A DNA stretch of 64,000 nucleotides from Cellulomonas sp. JH27-2 (GTDB lineage Bacteria > Actinomycetota > Actinomycetes > Actinomycetales > Cellulomonadaceae). The stretch lies in the NCBI RefSeq assembly GCF_014837175.1, contig NZ_JACYFR010000001.1, positions 744,001 to 808,000 of the forward strand, in the 5' to 3' direction. A program made the translations under genes and the position numbers. Positions 52,387-61,280 of the stretch are shown here, one piece after another (the first letter of the stretch is position 1; each line of letters opens with the position of its first letter). The notes below the pieces were generated by a model. That model worked only from the letters and a program-made list of their open reading frames with translations, had not been told where the DNA came from and ran no database searches.

Positions 52387-54558
52387 CTACCGCACGGTGA
52401 TGCTGTGCGCGGTCACCTTCCGGGATGTCAGGTAGTGCGCCGACGACCCCGTCGGTGCGAACGTGACCGTCACCTTGTAGGTGCCCTTCTTGAGCGCGGG
52501 CAGCTTCACGGAGACCTTGCCGTGCGCCGACGACCTCAGTGTCGTCGTGAGGTGCTTCTTCCCGTAGGTCACCGTGACCTTGCCCGACGGGCCCGACTGG
52601 CCGGTCACCCGCACGGCCACGCTCACGCGCTTGGCCGTCGAGATCTTCGTCGCAGAGAGCGTCGACCGCACGGTCGGCTTCACCTTCGGCACGACGGACG
52701 TGGTGAACGACCGAATGAACGGCGCGTATCCCGCTCTCTTCACGGTCACCGTGACCGAGACCCTCTTGCCGACATCCGCCAGCCCCACGTCGTACGTCGG
52801 CGACGACGTCCCGGACCTGGCGATCGACGTGTTCCTCCAGCGGTAGGTGACGGTCGTGCCGCTGGGCCACACGCCTGGCGACGCGGTGAGTCTGTGCCCG
52901 ACGAGGGCAGTCCCGGCGAGCCGCGGCGCGACGGTTGTCGTCAGCACCCCCGGCGCGACCGGCGCGGTGGTGAACACGGTGACGACGCGGGCGGCACGAC
53001 CGGGCGCCGTGGCCGTCACCTCCGCGACGAGCGAGCGGCCGACCAGCGCGGGAGGCACGACGAAGGACGCCGAGCGCACACCGGGAACGACCGTGCCTTC
53101 AACGGTCAGCCACCTGTAGGAGAGAGAGCTACCGGTGATCCACGTGCCGGGGTCCACCGTGAGGACACGACCGACCTGCGCCTTCGACGTCAGCACCGGC
53201 TCCCGCGAGGGCGCAGGGATCTCTCCCAGGCCGACGACCTCGGGCCACGCGCGAAGCTCCCAGTCATGAGGCTCGTACCCGAACGCGCTCCCGCGGATGT
53301 CGACGGTCAGGTGCTTGCCGAGGTCCGCGGGCTGGACGTCGTACCTCGTGTCTGTCGCACCGGGGATCTCGACACCGTCACGGAGCCACCTGTAGTCAGT
53401 CGTCACGCCGCTCGGCTTCCACTGCATGGGAGCGGAGAGCCGCAGGGTCGAGCCGACCACGGCGTCCCCGACCAGATCGGGCAAGGCGGCATCGACCCAC
53501 AGGTCCGGCCGGAGCACGACGGCGTCGAACGTGCTCGACGGTGCCGTCATCGCCGTCGCATCCTCAACTGCAGGAACCACGAATTTCCCCGGCCCTGCGT
53601 AGCATCCAGGGGCGCTCGTGTCCTCCACGCCATACGCATGCTGGTTGTACCGCCCGCAGATCACGTAGCTGGACCCCGCGCGCAGGCCGGTGAGCACCAC
53701 CTCACCTGTCCGTTCGACGGTTGCCCCGAACTGGCTCCGGGTGTCGGGCTCCCCGGCGCGGCGCTCCCACACCGTGACGTTCAGCCGCGGCCTGCCTGTC
53801 ACCGTCTCGAGCGGCCCGTCGAACGACCGGAAGCGTCCGCTGATGGTCACCGGCTCGTCCACCGTGATCGCCACCGAGGAAGGTCGACCGTCGCGGATCC
53901 ACGAGGCGTCGTCCTCCCAGTCGCTCGTTCTCCCGTCCGCGGTGATCCACCCGCCGAGATGGTCAGGTCCAGCATCGAGCCACAGCCGGTAGGCGACACG
54001 CGGGTCGACTCCACGCAGGTCGAACTGGCCCTCGTCGTCGACGTAGGTCTGTGGTACGAACTGCGACCCTTCGCCCTCGGCGACGACCCTCGATCCCACA
54101 GCCCGGTCGCCGTTCGTCACGATCCCGGAGACTGTCGCCGTGTCGACCAGATCGGCCGTGATCGAGCTCCCCACGGCGAATGCCTGCGCGCCTGCCTGGT
54201 CGAGCGCGAGCCTCTGCCCGTCACCGGCGTACCACCCCCCGGCGACGGCGACGTCGCCGTCCTGCACCTTGACGTGCAAGCGCAGTGGCTCACTGACCCG
54301 GACTGCGTCGCCGATCGTCACGTCGAAGTCCTGCGCGACGTCGGCTGTCATCGTCACGGTCGTTCCTTGAACCTGTGCTCCGGTCGGGTCGACCACGGTC
54401 ACGAACACGACCTCAGACACCGAAGCCGTCAGTATCCCGTGCACCAGCGAGATCGGTGCGGCCGTCGCCGGCGCGGCGGCGATCCCGCCGCCCAGGAGCC
54501 CGGCAAGCGCGGCGACGATTGCCACGCGCCGCGACAGCAGGGAGTAGAAGCGCGCCAT
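52387..54558 (-). CDS. Large secreted protein with Ig-like repeats
   Basis: The 723-residue precursor has a signal peptide (ISLV begins after APATAA, about residue 34). About 35-330 are carboxypeptidase-regulatory/beta-sandwich-like segments (VSGIVTNGDRAVGSRVVAEG, ISGRFRSFDG). Three Ig-like wall-type repeats follow (about 365-640), each with the pattern VG..L....G.W......YRW......I.G......V...DLGK....V, and a C-terminal Big_3-like domain (about 640-723, VTVTYGKKHLTTTLRSSAHGKVSVKLPALKKGTYKVTVTF). There is no catalytic motif or membrane anchor, so it is probably a secreted adhesive or structural protein. CCGGAGGA lies 5 bases before ATG 54558. Confidence 0.83.
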   Translation of the reverse strand: MARFYSLLSRRVAIVAALAGLLGGGIAAAPATAAPISLVHGILTASVSEVVFVTVVDPTGAQVQGTTVTMTADVAQDFDVTIGDAVRVSEPLRLHVKVQDGDVAVAGGWYAGDGQRLALDQAGAQAFAVGSSITADLVDTATVSGIVTNGDRAVGSRVVAEGEGSQFVPQTYVDDEGQFDLRGVDPRVAYRLWLDAGPDHLGGWITADGRTSDWEDDASWIRDGRPSSVAITVDEPVTISGRFRSFDGPLETVTGRPRLNVTVWERRAGEPDTRSQFGATVERTGEVVLTGLRAGSSYVICGRYNQHAYGVEDTSAPGCYAGPGKFVVPAVEDATAMTAPSSTFDAVVLRPDLWVDAALPDLVGDAVVGSTLRLSAPMQWKPSGVTTDYRWLRDGVEIPGATDTRYDVQPADLGKHLTVDIRGSAFGYEPHDWELRAWPEVVGLGEIPAPSREPVLTSKAQVGRVLTVDPGTWITGSSLSYRWLTVEGTVVPGVRSASFVVPPALVGRSLVAEVTATAPGRAARVVTVFTTAPVAPGVLTTTVAPRLAGTALVGHRLTASPGVWPSGTTVTYRWRNTSIARSGTSSPTYDVGLADVGKRVSVTVTVKRAGYAPFIRSFTTSVVPKVKPTVRSTLSATKISTAKRVSVAVRVTGQSGPSGKVTVTYGKKHLTTTLRSSAHGKVSVKLPALKKGTYKVTVTFAPTGSSAHYLTSRKVTAHSITVR

Positions 54559-54671
54559 GGTTCCTCCGGGAGCACGAATCGTCGAGATGCCCTCGGAATG
54601 TCGTCGTCCGACCCTGAGCAGCGAAAGAGTGTCGCAGGTACCGCGCACGATCACAAGCGTCGCCATCGCGA

Positions 54672-55739
54672 TCAGCGCGGGGCGGCCTCCGCGGCGATCT
54701 CGAGGAACAGGTCGACGGCCTCGGGCTCGCCGACGCTTACGCGCACGCCGTCGCCGGCGAAGGGCCGCACGATGACCCCCGCGCGAGCGGACCGCTCGGC
54801 GAAAGCGGTCGCCGCGTCGCCCAGCGGCAGCCAGACGAAATTGGCCTGGCTGTCGGGCACGTCCCAGCCCTGCGCACGCAGACCGTCGAGCAGCCGTGTG
54901 CGCTCGCCGACGACGCGCTCGACGCGGGCCAGCAGCTCGGGGGTGTGTCGCAGCGACGCGACGGCGGCGAGCTGGGCCACGTGCGAGACGCCGAACGGGG
55001 TCGACGCCGCGCGGATGCCCGCAGCCAGGCGTGCGCGGGCCACCGCGTAGCCGACGCGCAGACCGGCCAGCCCGTAAGCCTTGGAGAAGGTACGCAGGAC
55101 GACGACGTTGCGGTGCGCCGCGAACAGCGCCATCGCGTCGGGGGCCTGCGGGTCGCGGACGAACTCGACGTACGCCTCGTCCAGCACGACGAGCACGTCC
55201 TCCGGCACGGCGGCCAGGAACTCGTCGAGCTCGTCGGCGTGCACCGACGGGCCTGTCGGGTTGTTGGGCGTGCAGACCAGCACGACGCGCGTGCGGGGCG
55301 TGATCGCCGCCGCCATCGCGGGCAGGTCCAGACGCCCACCGGCCGCGAGAGGCACCGGCACACCGACGCCGCCGGCCAGGGAGATCGCGATCGGGTACGC
55401 CTCGAAGGAGCGCCACGGCAGGACGACCTCGTCGCCCGACTCGCAGACCGCGGTCAGGATGTGACCCAGCACCGCGACCGAGCCGCACCCGGCGACCACC
55501 GTCTCCGGGTCCACGCCCAGCGAACCCGCGATCGCCTCGCACAGCTCCGTGGCGTGCATGTCGGGGTAGCGGTTGATGTCGACCGCCGCGTCCGCGATGG
55601 TCGCGACCACCGACGGCAGGGGCGGGTACGGGTTCTCGTTCGACGACAGCTTGAACGCCGCCGCACCGACCGCGGCGCGGGCGCCCGGGACGTAGGGCGG
55701 CAGGTCGGAGAGGGCTCGGCGCAGGGGGACGCGGGTCAC
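54672..55739 (-). CDS. hisC: Histidinol-phosphate / aromatic aminotransferase (HisC-like)
   Basis: The 355-residue class I/II PLP-dependent aminotransferase has the PLP Lys220 in TFSKAYGLAGLRVGY, the N-terminal SSNENPYPP, the CTPNNPTG loop and LDEAYVEF. It would transaminate imidazole-acetol phosphate in histidine synthesis or aromatic 2-oxoacids; actinobacterial genomes often carry a second hisC-like gene (pat). No his genes lie nearby, which favours the stand-alone aromatic version. The start is GTG 55739, near-leaderless, 41 bases from the divergent holin-like gene. Confidence 0.9.
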   Translation of the reverse strand: MTRVPLRRALSDLPPYVPGARAAVGAAAFKLSSNENPYPPLPSVVATIADAAVDINRYPDMHATELCEAIAGSLGVDPETVVAGCGSVAVLGHILTAVCESGDEVVLPWRSFEAYPIAISLAGGVGVPVPLAAGGRLDLPAMAAAITPRTRVVLVCTPNNPTGPSVHADELDEFLAAVPEDVLVVLDEAYVEFVRDPQAPDAMALFAAHRNVVVLRTFSKAYGLAGLRVGYAVARARLAAGIRAASTPFGVSHVAQLAAVASLRHTPELLARVERVVGERTRLLDGLRAQGWDVPDSQANFVWLPLGDAATAFAERSARAGVIVRPFAGDGVRVSVGEPEAVDLFLEIAAEAAPR

Positions 55740-55780
55740 GCGTCCAGCATGCCATCCGGGACAGGTGGCAGGATCGCGGC

Positions 55781-56158
55781 ATGTCCTTCGTCGTCCGCGT
55801 CCTCATCAACGGTGTCGCCATCTGGCTCGCGACCGTCCTGCTGTCCGGCCTCGACATCGTCGGGTACGACTCGACCTGGCAGAAGGTCGGCATCATCCTG
55901 CTGATCGCGTTGGTGTTCGGGATCGTCAACGCGGTCGTCAAGCCGATCGTCGCCTTCCTCTCGATCCCTCTGTACATCCTGACCCTGGGCCTGTTCACGC
56001 TGGTCGTGAACGCGCTCATGCTCATGCTGACCGCGTGGATCACGGAGTTCACCGACTGGGGCCTGCGCATCGACGGCTTCTGGACCGCCGTGTGGGGCGG
56101 CCTGATCATCTCGATCGTCAGCTTCGCGCTGTCGGTGATGGTCAGCGACGACCGCTGA
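55781..56158 (+). CDS. Phage-holin-4 superfamily small membrane protein (YvlD-like)
   Basis: The 125-residue protein has four membrane segments (about 5-25, 34-52, 58-84, 102-120) with the family element FGIVNAVVKPIVAFLSIPLYILTLGLFTLVVNALML. The family (PF04020 type) is widespread in non-phage chromosomes and its function is unknown; no other phage gene lies near. ATG 55781 follows the gap shared with hisC. Confidence 0.88.
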   Translation: MSFVVRVLINGVAIWLATVLLSGLDIVGYDSTWQKVGIILLIALVFGIVNAVVKPIVAFLSIPLYILTLGLFTLVVNALMLMLTAWITEFTDWGLRIDGFWTAVWGGLIISIVSFALSVMVSDDR

Positions 56159-56168
56159 CGCACCCGGT

Positions 56169-57677
56169 TCACGGCGCGCGCCTGATCGTGGGTGCACGCG
56201 GCCGACCCGTCGCCGGGTCGGTCCGCACCGTCTGAGCGTTGCGGGTCACGGAGTACTGCGACGTCGTCGCGGTGGTCCCGTCGGGGCCGAGCACGTCCGC
56301 GAGCGCGGCGTCGAAGTCGCGCAGCGCCGGGCTCCCGGCGAGCTGGTCCTGGGCCAGCTGCGCGGTACGGACGTAGCCCGTGACGGCGTGCGCGTGCGCG
56401 ACGTTCTGGCGGCCGATGCTCCGCCGGACCACGACGACGTTGCTCGACTCGGTGTCCGGGCGCGCGTCGGTCTGCGGCACCAGGTCCTCGTCGACGCGGT
56501 AGTGGCGCACCTGGACCGTCGCGGGCACGCGCCGCGGGACGTCGGGCGACCCCGCGGTCAGGACGGCGCGCACGTGGTACGCGCCGGCCGCGAGCGAGGC
56601 AGCCGCCACCGCGACCATCCCGCCCTGGCTGTGCCCGGCGATGGCCATGGGATCGTCGGCACCGACGCCGGCGTCCTGCAGGGCCTGCAGCACCGCCGTC
56701 GACATGTCGTCAGGCAGACCCGCGGTCAGGCGCGCGTTGGTGGTCATGTCACTGGGGACGTCGCCGCCGAAGCTGCTCGACTGCGTGCCGGGGATCTCCA
56801 CGACCCAGCCGATCGTGCCGTCCGGGTGGGTCAGACGCTGCACCGAGATGGTCGACGGAGGCGTCCCCGCAGCGCCACCCTGTCGTTCGGGGTACGACGC
56901 GGCCACGTTGGTCAGCACGTCCGCGGCCGTGCGCGGCGCCGCGAGCTGGGGCGGGTCGGCGCGTGGGAGGACAACCGTGGGCGCGGTGTCCCCGCCCGCG
57001 ATCTCGGCGGACAGCGCACGGAAGGGGTCGTCGACGATCGGACGGGTGCCGGGCAGCGCGCCTCGCAGGAACCCGGCGACCGCCTGGACGGCCTGCTCGG
57101 GCACCTGCGCCGCGGACAGGCTGCCCGTCGCATCCGTCAGCAGGCCGGCGACCGTCAGCCCGGCGAGCACCTCGGCGCCCGGCACCACCACCGGCGCGAG
57201 CATCGGCCACAGCGCGGGCGTCTCCCCGATCATCTGCGCGTCCAGCGTGACGAGGCGGCGCACGGTCCGCCACACCGACGACTCGGCGTCGGCGTAGTGC
57301 GTGACCACGCGGCGCAGCCGCACGACGAGGTCGTCGACCGCGCTCGCCAGCGCGTGCGCGGACCGGCAGTCGCGCTCTGCCCGGTCCACGTCCACGCCCG
57401 ACGAAACGGCCGCCCCACCGGGTGCGGACACCGGACCTCCCGCAGCGCCCCACGGCGAGACCGCGGCGGCCGAACGCGCGGTCACGGCCGCTCCCCACAG
57501 CTCGGCCGACGCGGTGCGCAGCGCCCGCGCCGCCGCGTGCAGGCTCGTCACCGCCGCGGCGAGATCGGCCAGCTCGACCGTCGTCGGCCCGCGCCCGCCC
57601 GTGGCCCGCACCTCCCCGAACCCCCACGGGGCTCCTCGCCCGGACGCCGCACCGGAGAGCGCGCGAGCCGCGCTCAC
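56169..57677 (-). CDS. Alpha/beta-hydrolase (lipase-fold) protein with helical N-terminal domain
   Basis: The 502-residue protein has a helical N-terminal part (about 35-200, SLHAAARALRTASAELWGAAV; LASAVDDLVVRLRRVV) like WXG/LXG-type secreted effectors, and a C-terminal lipase fold with nucleophile Ser350 in GHSQGG, a likely Asp near 396 (VDEDLVPQTD) and His428/430 (NVAHAHAV). There is no signal peptide. The GTG start overlaps the stop of a 68-residue WXG-like gene (GTGA). It could be a secreted hydrolase effector with its small export partner (inferred). Confidence 0.8.
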   Translation of the reverse strand: MSAARALSGAASGRGAPWGFGEVRATGGRGPTTVELADLAAAVTSLHAAARALRTASAELWGAAVTARSAAAVSPWGAAGGPVSAPGGAAVSSGVDVDRAERDCRSAHALASAVDDLVVRLRRVVTHYADAESSVWRTVRRLVTLDAQMIGETPALWPMLAPVVVPGAEVLAGLTVAGLLTDATGSLSAAQVPEQAVQAVAGFLRGALPGTRPIVDDPFRALSAEIAGGDTAPTVVLPRADPPQLAAPRTAADVLTNVAASYPERQGGAAGTPPSTISVQRLTHPDGTIGWVVEIPGTQSSSFGGDVPSDMTTNARLTAGLPDDMSTAVLQALQDAGVGADDPMAIAGHSQGGMVAVAAASLAAGAYHVRAVLTAGSPDVPRRVPATVQVRHYRVDEDLVPQTDARPDTESSNVVVVRRSIGRQNVAHAHAVTGYVRTAQLAQDQLAGSPALRDFDAALADVLGPDGTTATTSQYSVTRNAQTVRTDPATGRPRAPTIRRAP

Positions 57678-57880
57678 GGCTGGCACAGTGCGGACCCGAC
57701 GAGGCCGGCCACGTCGCCACGCAAGGCAGTCACGTCGTGGACCAGCGCCTCCACCTCGGCCCGGTACCGGGGTGCGATCGGTCCGGTCCAGGGCACCTGG
57801 TCGGCGGCGACGAGGTGGCGGCGGGCCTCGTCGACGTGCTCGAGCGCCGCGTGCAGCCGGGGGAAGGGGTCGTTCCACAT
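57674..57880 (-). CDS. Small WXG100-like helical protein
   Basis: The 68-residue, all-helical protein carries a central turn Trp31-Thr-Gly33 between two amphipathic helices (RLHAALEHVDEARRHLV and APRYRAEVEALVHDVTALRGDVAGL), the hairpin layout of WXG100/ESX substrates, though it is shorter than the usual 100 residues. It overlaps by 4 bases the gene for a lipase-fold protein with a helical N-terminus. No ESX secretion gene is in the window. ATG 57880. Confidence 0.65.
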   Translation of the reverse strand: MWNDPFPRLHAALEHVDEARRHLVAADQVPWTGPIAPRYRAEVEALVHDVTALRGDVAGLVGSALCQP

Positions 57881-57992
57881 CCCGTCACGCTAGGCAGGCA
57901 ACCACCCGGCCCGAGGGGCCCGGACGTGATCTGTGGACGAGCGTGCAGGAGACGTGGGCTGTGGTCACCTCACGGACGCGATCGACACCAGG

Positions 57993-58523
57993 TCACCGCG
58001 GACGCGGCAGCACCGCAGCGACCAGCCCGATCGCGCCGATCAGCGCGAACGCGCGCCACGCATCGCTCGCGCCGACGTCGGCCCCCGACACCAGCACGGC
58101 GACGACGGCCAGCACCTGCGCCCCCACCTGCACCACGGCGGGCCCTCGCGCTTCGCCCGCGAGCACCGCGACCTCGACCTTCGCGGACCACGACGCCCGC
58201 GCGGCGAACGACGACACCCACAGCACCGCGTGCGCGAGCAGCACCAGCACCATGACGGTCAGCAGCGACGCGGCCCCACCCATCAGCAGGACCACGCCGG
58301 CGACCCCGACCGCCAGCGCCACCGAGCCCGTCCACGGCCGCAGCATCACCGCACACGCGACCGCCACCGCGACGGCCACGTGCCACGGGCCGACGTGCCA
58401 CCCGGACCCGACCGCCACCAGAAGCATGACCGCGACGAGCACCGCACCGACCACGCGCAGGACCCACGTGGGCACGACACGCCCGGTCTCGACCATCACC
58501 TCGACAGCGCCGCGACCACTCAT
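57993..58523 (-). CDS. Membrane protein, last gene of the MoxR/DUF58 operon
   Basis: The 176-residue protein has about five membrane segments (21-38, 45-62, 66-98, 125-145, 155-172). I do not recognise a named family; such small membrane proteins commonly end MoxR-DUF58 operons. ATG 58523 overlaps the DUF58 stop (ATGA). The 112-base gap beyond its stop has a weak GGCCC/GGGCC hairpin but nothing firm. Confidence 0.75.
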   Translation of the reverse strand: MSGRGAVEVMVETGRVVPTWVLRVVGAVLVAVMLLVAVGSGWHVGPWHVAVAVAVACAVMLRPWTGSVALAVGVAGVVLLMGGAASLLTVMVLVLLAHAVLWVSSFAARASWSAKVEVAVLAGEARGPAVVQVGAQVLAVVAVLVSGADVGASDAWRAFALIGAIGLVAAVLPRPR

Positions 58524-59803
58524 CGCGCCCCCGCCCCCGTCCGCCGCTGCGCCCGACGGGCCATCCGCGCCAGCGCCACCGCCGGCGCGTCGCGCCACTG
58601 CACCACCTCGACGTCGGCGTCCGCGAGCGCGGCGAGCCGGTCCTCGCGGCTCATGGTGACGATGCGCAGCGCGATGCGCTGGCGTTCGCTGAGCTCCGAG
58701 GAGCGCACGCGCGGCAGCACGTCGACGGCCACCACACGATGTCCGGCACGCCGCCAGGAGGCGGCCACCGCTGCTGCGTCGTCGTCCAGGAACGTCGAGA
58801 ACACGACGACGAGCGCGCCCGACGGCAGCTGCGGGGCGCGCACGCGCCGGGCGGGCTCGCCGACGGGCGCGGTGACGGCGAGCGCCTGCCGGATGCGGTC
58901 GAGCTGGCGCCGCCCACCGCCCGCAGGCAACGGCCGACGCATCGCGGCCAGGTCGTCGAGCCCGACACGGTCGCCCCGACCCAGGAACGCCTCGGCGACC
59001 GACGCGGCGGACTGGCGGGCCACGTCCAACGAGGTCGCGTCGGCGGCGTCCGGCGGCTCGGAGCCGCGCCACGTCGCGGGGTCCGGCCCCACGTCGTCGC
59101 GCGAGTCGACCACCAGCATGACGACCGCCTCGGCCTGCGCGTGCTCGCGCCGCACGTAGAGCTCGTGCAGGTCAGGTGCCCGACGAGCCGTCACGCGCCA
59201 GTCGATACGGCGCAGCCGGTCGCCGGGCGTGAAGGGGTGGACGTCGCGCAGCGAGCCCCCCTCGCCGGGGCGGCGGGACTCGTGCGCGCCCGTCAGCCCG
59301 CGCAGGCGCGGCGGCAGCGGGACGTCGTCGAGCGGGCGCGTCGCGGGCAGCACGAGAACGGCGCGCGACGCCGGCTCTGCCGGTTCGCTCGCGCTCGCGG
59401 CACCGGGCCCGATGCCCAGCGCGTCGACCTCGGCGAGGTCCTGCGGCCCGGTCCGGACGGTGAGGACGGACAGCGGCAGCCGCCGTTCACCGTCCACACG
59501 CACCAGCACCTCCGACATCTCGCGGTGCCGGCGGCGCACGCGCACCAGGACACCCGCGGTTCCCGCCGGCGCGCGCAGCACGACGTCCGCGAGCAGCACG
59601 CCGGGCTCGGACGGTGCGTCGGACGCCTCGAGGGCCACCGTCACGTCCGTCGTCGGGCGCCGCCACCAGTCCCACACGGCCGCGACGACCGGGGCGGCCC
59701 CCAGCACCGCGACATCGGGCCGCCCGAAGGCGGCACCGAGCAGCACCAGGAGCGCGGCGGCGACGACGCCGGCCCAGGCGCTGCGCGTGCGGGTCCAGGT
59801 CAC
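58520..59803 (-). CDS. DUF58 (vWA-like) protein of MoxR operon
   Basis: The 427-residue protein has an N-terminal membrane pair (about 8-45), a beta-rich middle, and the DUF58 core with HPFTPGDRLRRIDWRVTARR (about 190-210) and a vWA-like fold (VMLVVDSRDD, a degenerate MIDAS). It works with the MoxR ATPase, probably in assembly or activation of an envelope complex. The GTG start overlaps the MoxR stop by 4 bases. Confidence 0.93.
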   Translation of the reverse strand: MTWTRTRSAWAGVVAAALLVLLGAAFGRPDVAVLGAAPVVAAVWDWWRRPTTDVTVALEASDAPSEPGVLLADVVLRAPAGTAGVLVRVRRRHREMSEVLVRVDGERRLPLSVLTVRTGPQDLAEVDALGIGPGAASASEPAEPASRAVLVLPATRPLDDVPLPPRLRGLTGAHESRRPGEGGSLRDVHPFTPGDRLRRIDWRVTARRAPDLHELYVRREHAQAEAVVMLVVDSRDDVGPDPATWRGSEPPDAADATSLDVARQSAASVAEAFLGRGDRVGLDDLAAMRRPLPAGGGRRQLDRIRQALAVTAPVGEPARRVRAPQLPSGALVVVFSTFLDDDAAAVAASWRRAGHRVVAVDVLPRVRSSELSERQRIALRIVTMSREDRLAALADADVEVVQWRDAPAVALARMARRAQRRTGAGAR

Positions 59804-60798
59804 GCGCGGTCCGCCACCCGGCGGGCGGTCGTCGGGCCGGGCACGGAGGACAGGACGTCGGCCACCACGCGCTGCGGCGCGACGCCGCCCGCCCACGCCT
59901 GCGGCGTCAGCGAGATGCGGTGCGCGAGCGTCGGCACGGCCACGGCCTTGACGTCCTCGGGTGCGACGAAGTCGCGGCCCGAGAGCACCGCGAGCGCGCG
60001 CGCCACCAGCACCAACGCCTGCGAACCACGCGGCGACGCACCCACCTCGACCGTGTCGTGCGACCGCGTGGCGGCGGCCAGGTCGACGCAGTAGCGCAGC
60101 ACGTCGGGGTCCACGCTGACGGCCTCGACGCCGGCCTGCATCGCGACGACCGTCGAGGCGTCGACCACCCGCCGCACGGGGGCGGCCTCGGCGCGCCGCG
60201 ACAGGCGCCGGGCCAGCACGTCGACCTCCGCGTCGCGCTCCGGGTACCCGACGGCCAGCCGCACCATGAACCGGTCGAGCTGCGCCTCGGGCAGCGGGTA
60301 GGTGCCCTCGTACTCGACGGGGTTGCTGGTCGCGAACACGTGGAACGGCTGCGGCAGGCGGTGCGTCTGCCCGTCGACCGTCACCTGCCGCTCGGCCATC
60401 GCCTCGAGCAGCGCGGACTGCGTCTTGGGGGCGGTGCGGTTGATCTCGTCGGCCAGCAGCAGCCCCGCGAACACGGGTCCGGGCCGGAAGTCGAACGTCG
60501 CCGTCGCGGGGTCGAAGACCGACGAGCCCGTGATGTCCGACGGCAGCAGGTCCGGCGTGCACTGCACGCGCCGGAACTCCAGCCCCAGGGCGGTGGCGAG
60601 CGAGCGCGCCGCCAGCGTCTTGCCGAGCCCGGGCACGTCCTCGAACAGCACGTGCCCCTGCGCCAGCACCGCGGCGAGCGCGACGCGCAGCGGCTCGCGC
60701 ATCCCGACGACGGCCGTGGCGACCTCGTCGAGCACGGCCTGCCCGGCTTCGGCGACGGCCCGCACGGGCATCGGTGCGGCGGTGGGGGCGGATGTCAT
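59800..60798 (-). CDS. MoxR-family AAA+ ATPase
   Basis: The 332-residue AAA+ protein has Walker A EDVPGLGKT (53-61), Walker B LLLADEINR, sensor 1 ATSNP (FATSNPVEYEGTYPLPEAQLDRF) and the MoxR C-terminal lid. It would remodel the DUF58/vWA partner at the membrane. ATG 60798 overlaps the upstream stop; the whole run DUF4129, 161-residue protein, MoxR, DUF58, membrane protein is joined by 4-base overlaps, so it is one operon. Confidence 0.95.
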   Translation of the reverse strand: MTSAPTAAPMPVRAVAEAGQAVLDEVATAVVGMREPLRVALAAVLAQGHVLFEDVPGLGKTLAARSLATALGLEFRRVQCTPDLLPSDITGSSVFDPATATFDFRPGPVFAGLLLADEINRTAPKTQSALLEAMAERQVTVDGQTHRLPQPFHVFATSNPVEYEGTYPLPEAQLDRFMVRLAVGYPERDAEVDVLARRLSRRAEAAPVRRVVDASTVVAMQAGVEAVSVDPDVLRYCVDLAAATRSHDTVEVGASPRGSQALVLVARALAVLSGRDFVAPEDVKAVAVPTLAHRISLTPQAWAGGVAPQRVVADVLSSVPGPTTARRVADRA

Positions 60799-61280
60799 GA
60801 GCTCTCCGAGGTGGTGCGGGCGGTGGGACCGAGTCGTTCGAGGGCGTCGAGCGTGTGCCGCAGGTCGGCCAGGCTGGGGGTCGGGTGGCCGGGCTTCGTC
60901 AGCGTGACGTACGCGCGTTGCCCGACGAGCTCGCGTACGCGGTCGGCGTCGAGCGGGCTCGTCAGCACGACGCCGTGCCGCGCGAGCCGGCGGGCGGCGG
61001 CCTCGCGGACGCGCCGCAGGGCGCGCTCGCCCGTGCGTCCGTCCCGCCCGACGAGGCTCCATGCCAGCTCAGCCACCTCGCCGCGCGCGCCGTCACGGCG
61101 CTCGCGTGCCACGGGTTCCAGCTCGGGCTCGACGTCGGAGTCCAGGCGCCCGACGACGATCGCGAGCCCGGCCGCGATCAGGGCGACCAGCAGCGCCGAG
61201 CCGACTCGCAGGAAGAAGATCGCAGCCCAGAACGTGAGCACGAACGTGAGGACCGCGGTGCGGATCTGCCGGCGCTTCAT
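60795..61280 (-). CDS. Membrane-associated protein of the MoxR operon
   Basis: The 161-residue protein has two N-terminal membrane segments (about 9-42), then a charged helical cytoplasmic domain rich in Arg and Glu. I do not recognise the family, but MoxR/DUF58 operons of this order often carry such a gene. It overlaps its neighbours by 4 bases on both sides. Confidence 0.75.
   Translation of the reverse strand: MKRRQIRTAVLTFVLTFWAAIFFLRVGSALLVALIAAGLAIVVGRLDSDVEPELEPVARERRDGARGEVAELAWSLVGRDGRTGERALRRVREAAARRLARHGVVLTSPLDADRVRELVGQRAYVTLTKPGHPTPSLADLRHTLDALERLGPTARTTSESS

Noticed and set aside
54375-54775. Short plus-strand frames between the secreted-protein start and hisC
   Set aside because: They overlap the signal-peptide region of the real minus-strand gene, lack ribosome sites and have biased Arg/Pro content.
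52138-55050. 970-codon plus-strand frame over the secreted Ig-like protein and hisC
   Set aside because: It crosses a terminator hairpin and two real genes on the other strand, and its product is Arg/His/Asp-rich with no domain.
55781-56158. Prophage remnant suggested by the holin-like protein
   Set aside because: This holin-superfamily protein is common in ordinary actinobacterial chromosomes and no other phage gene, integrase or attachment site is seen.
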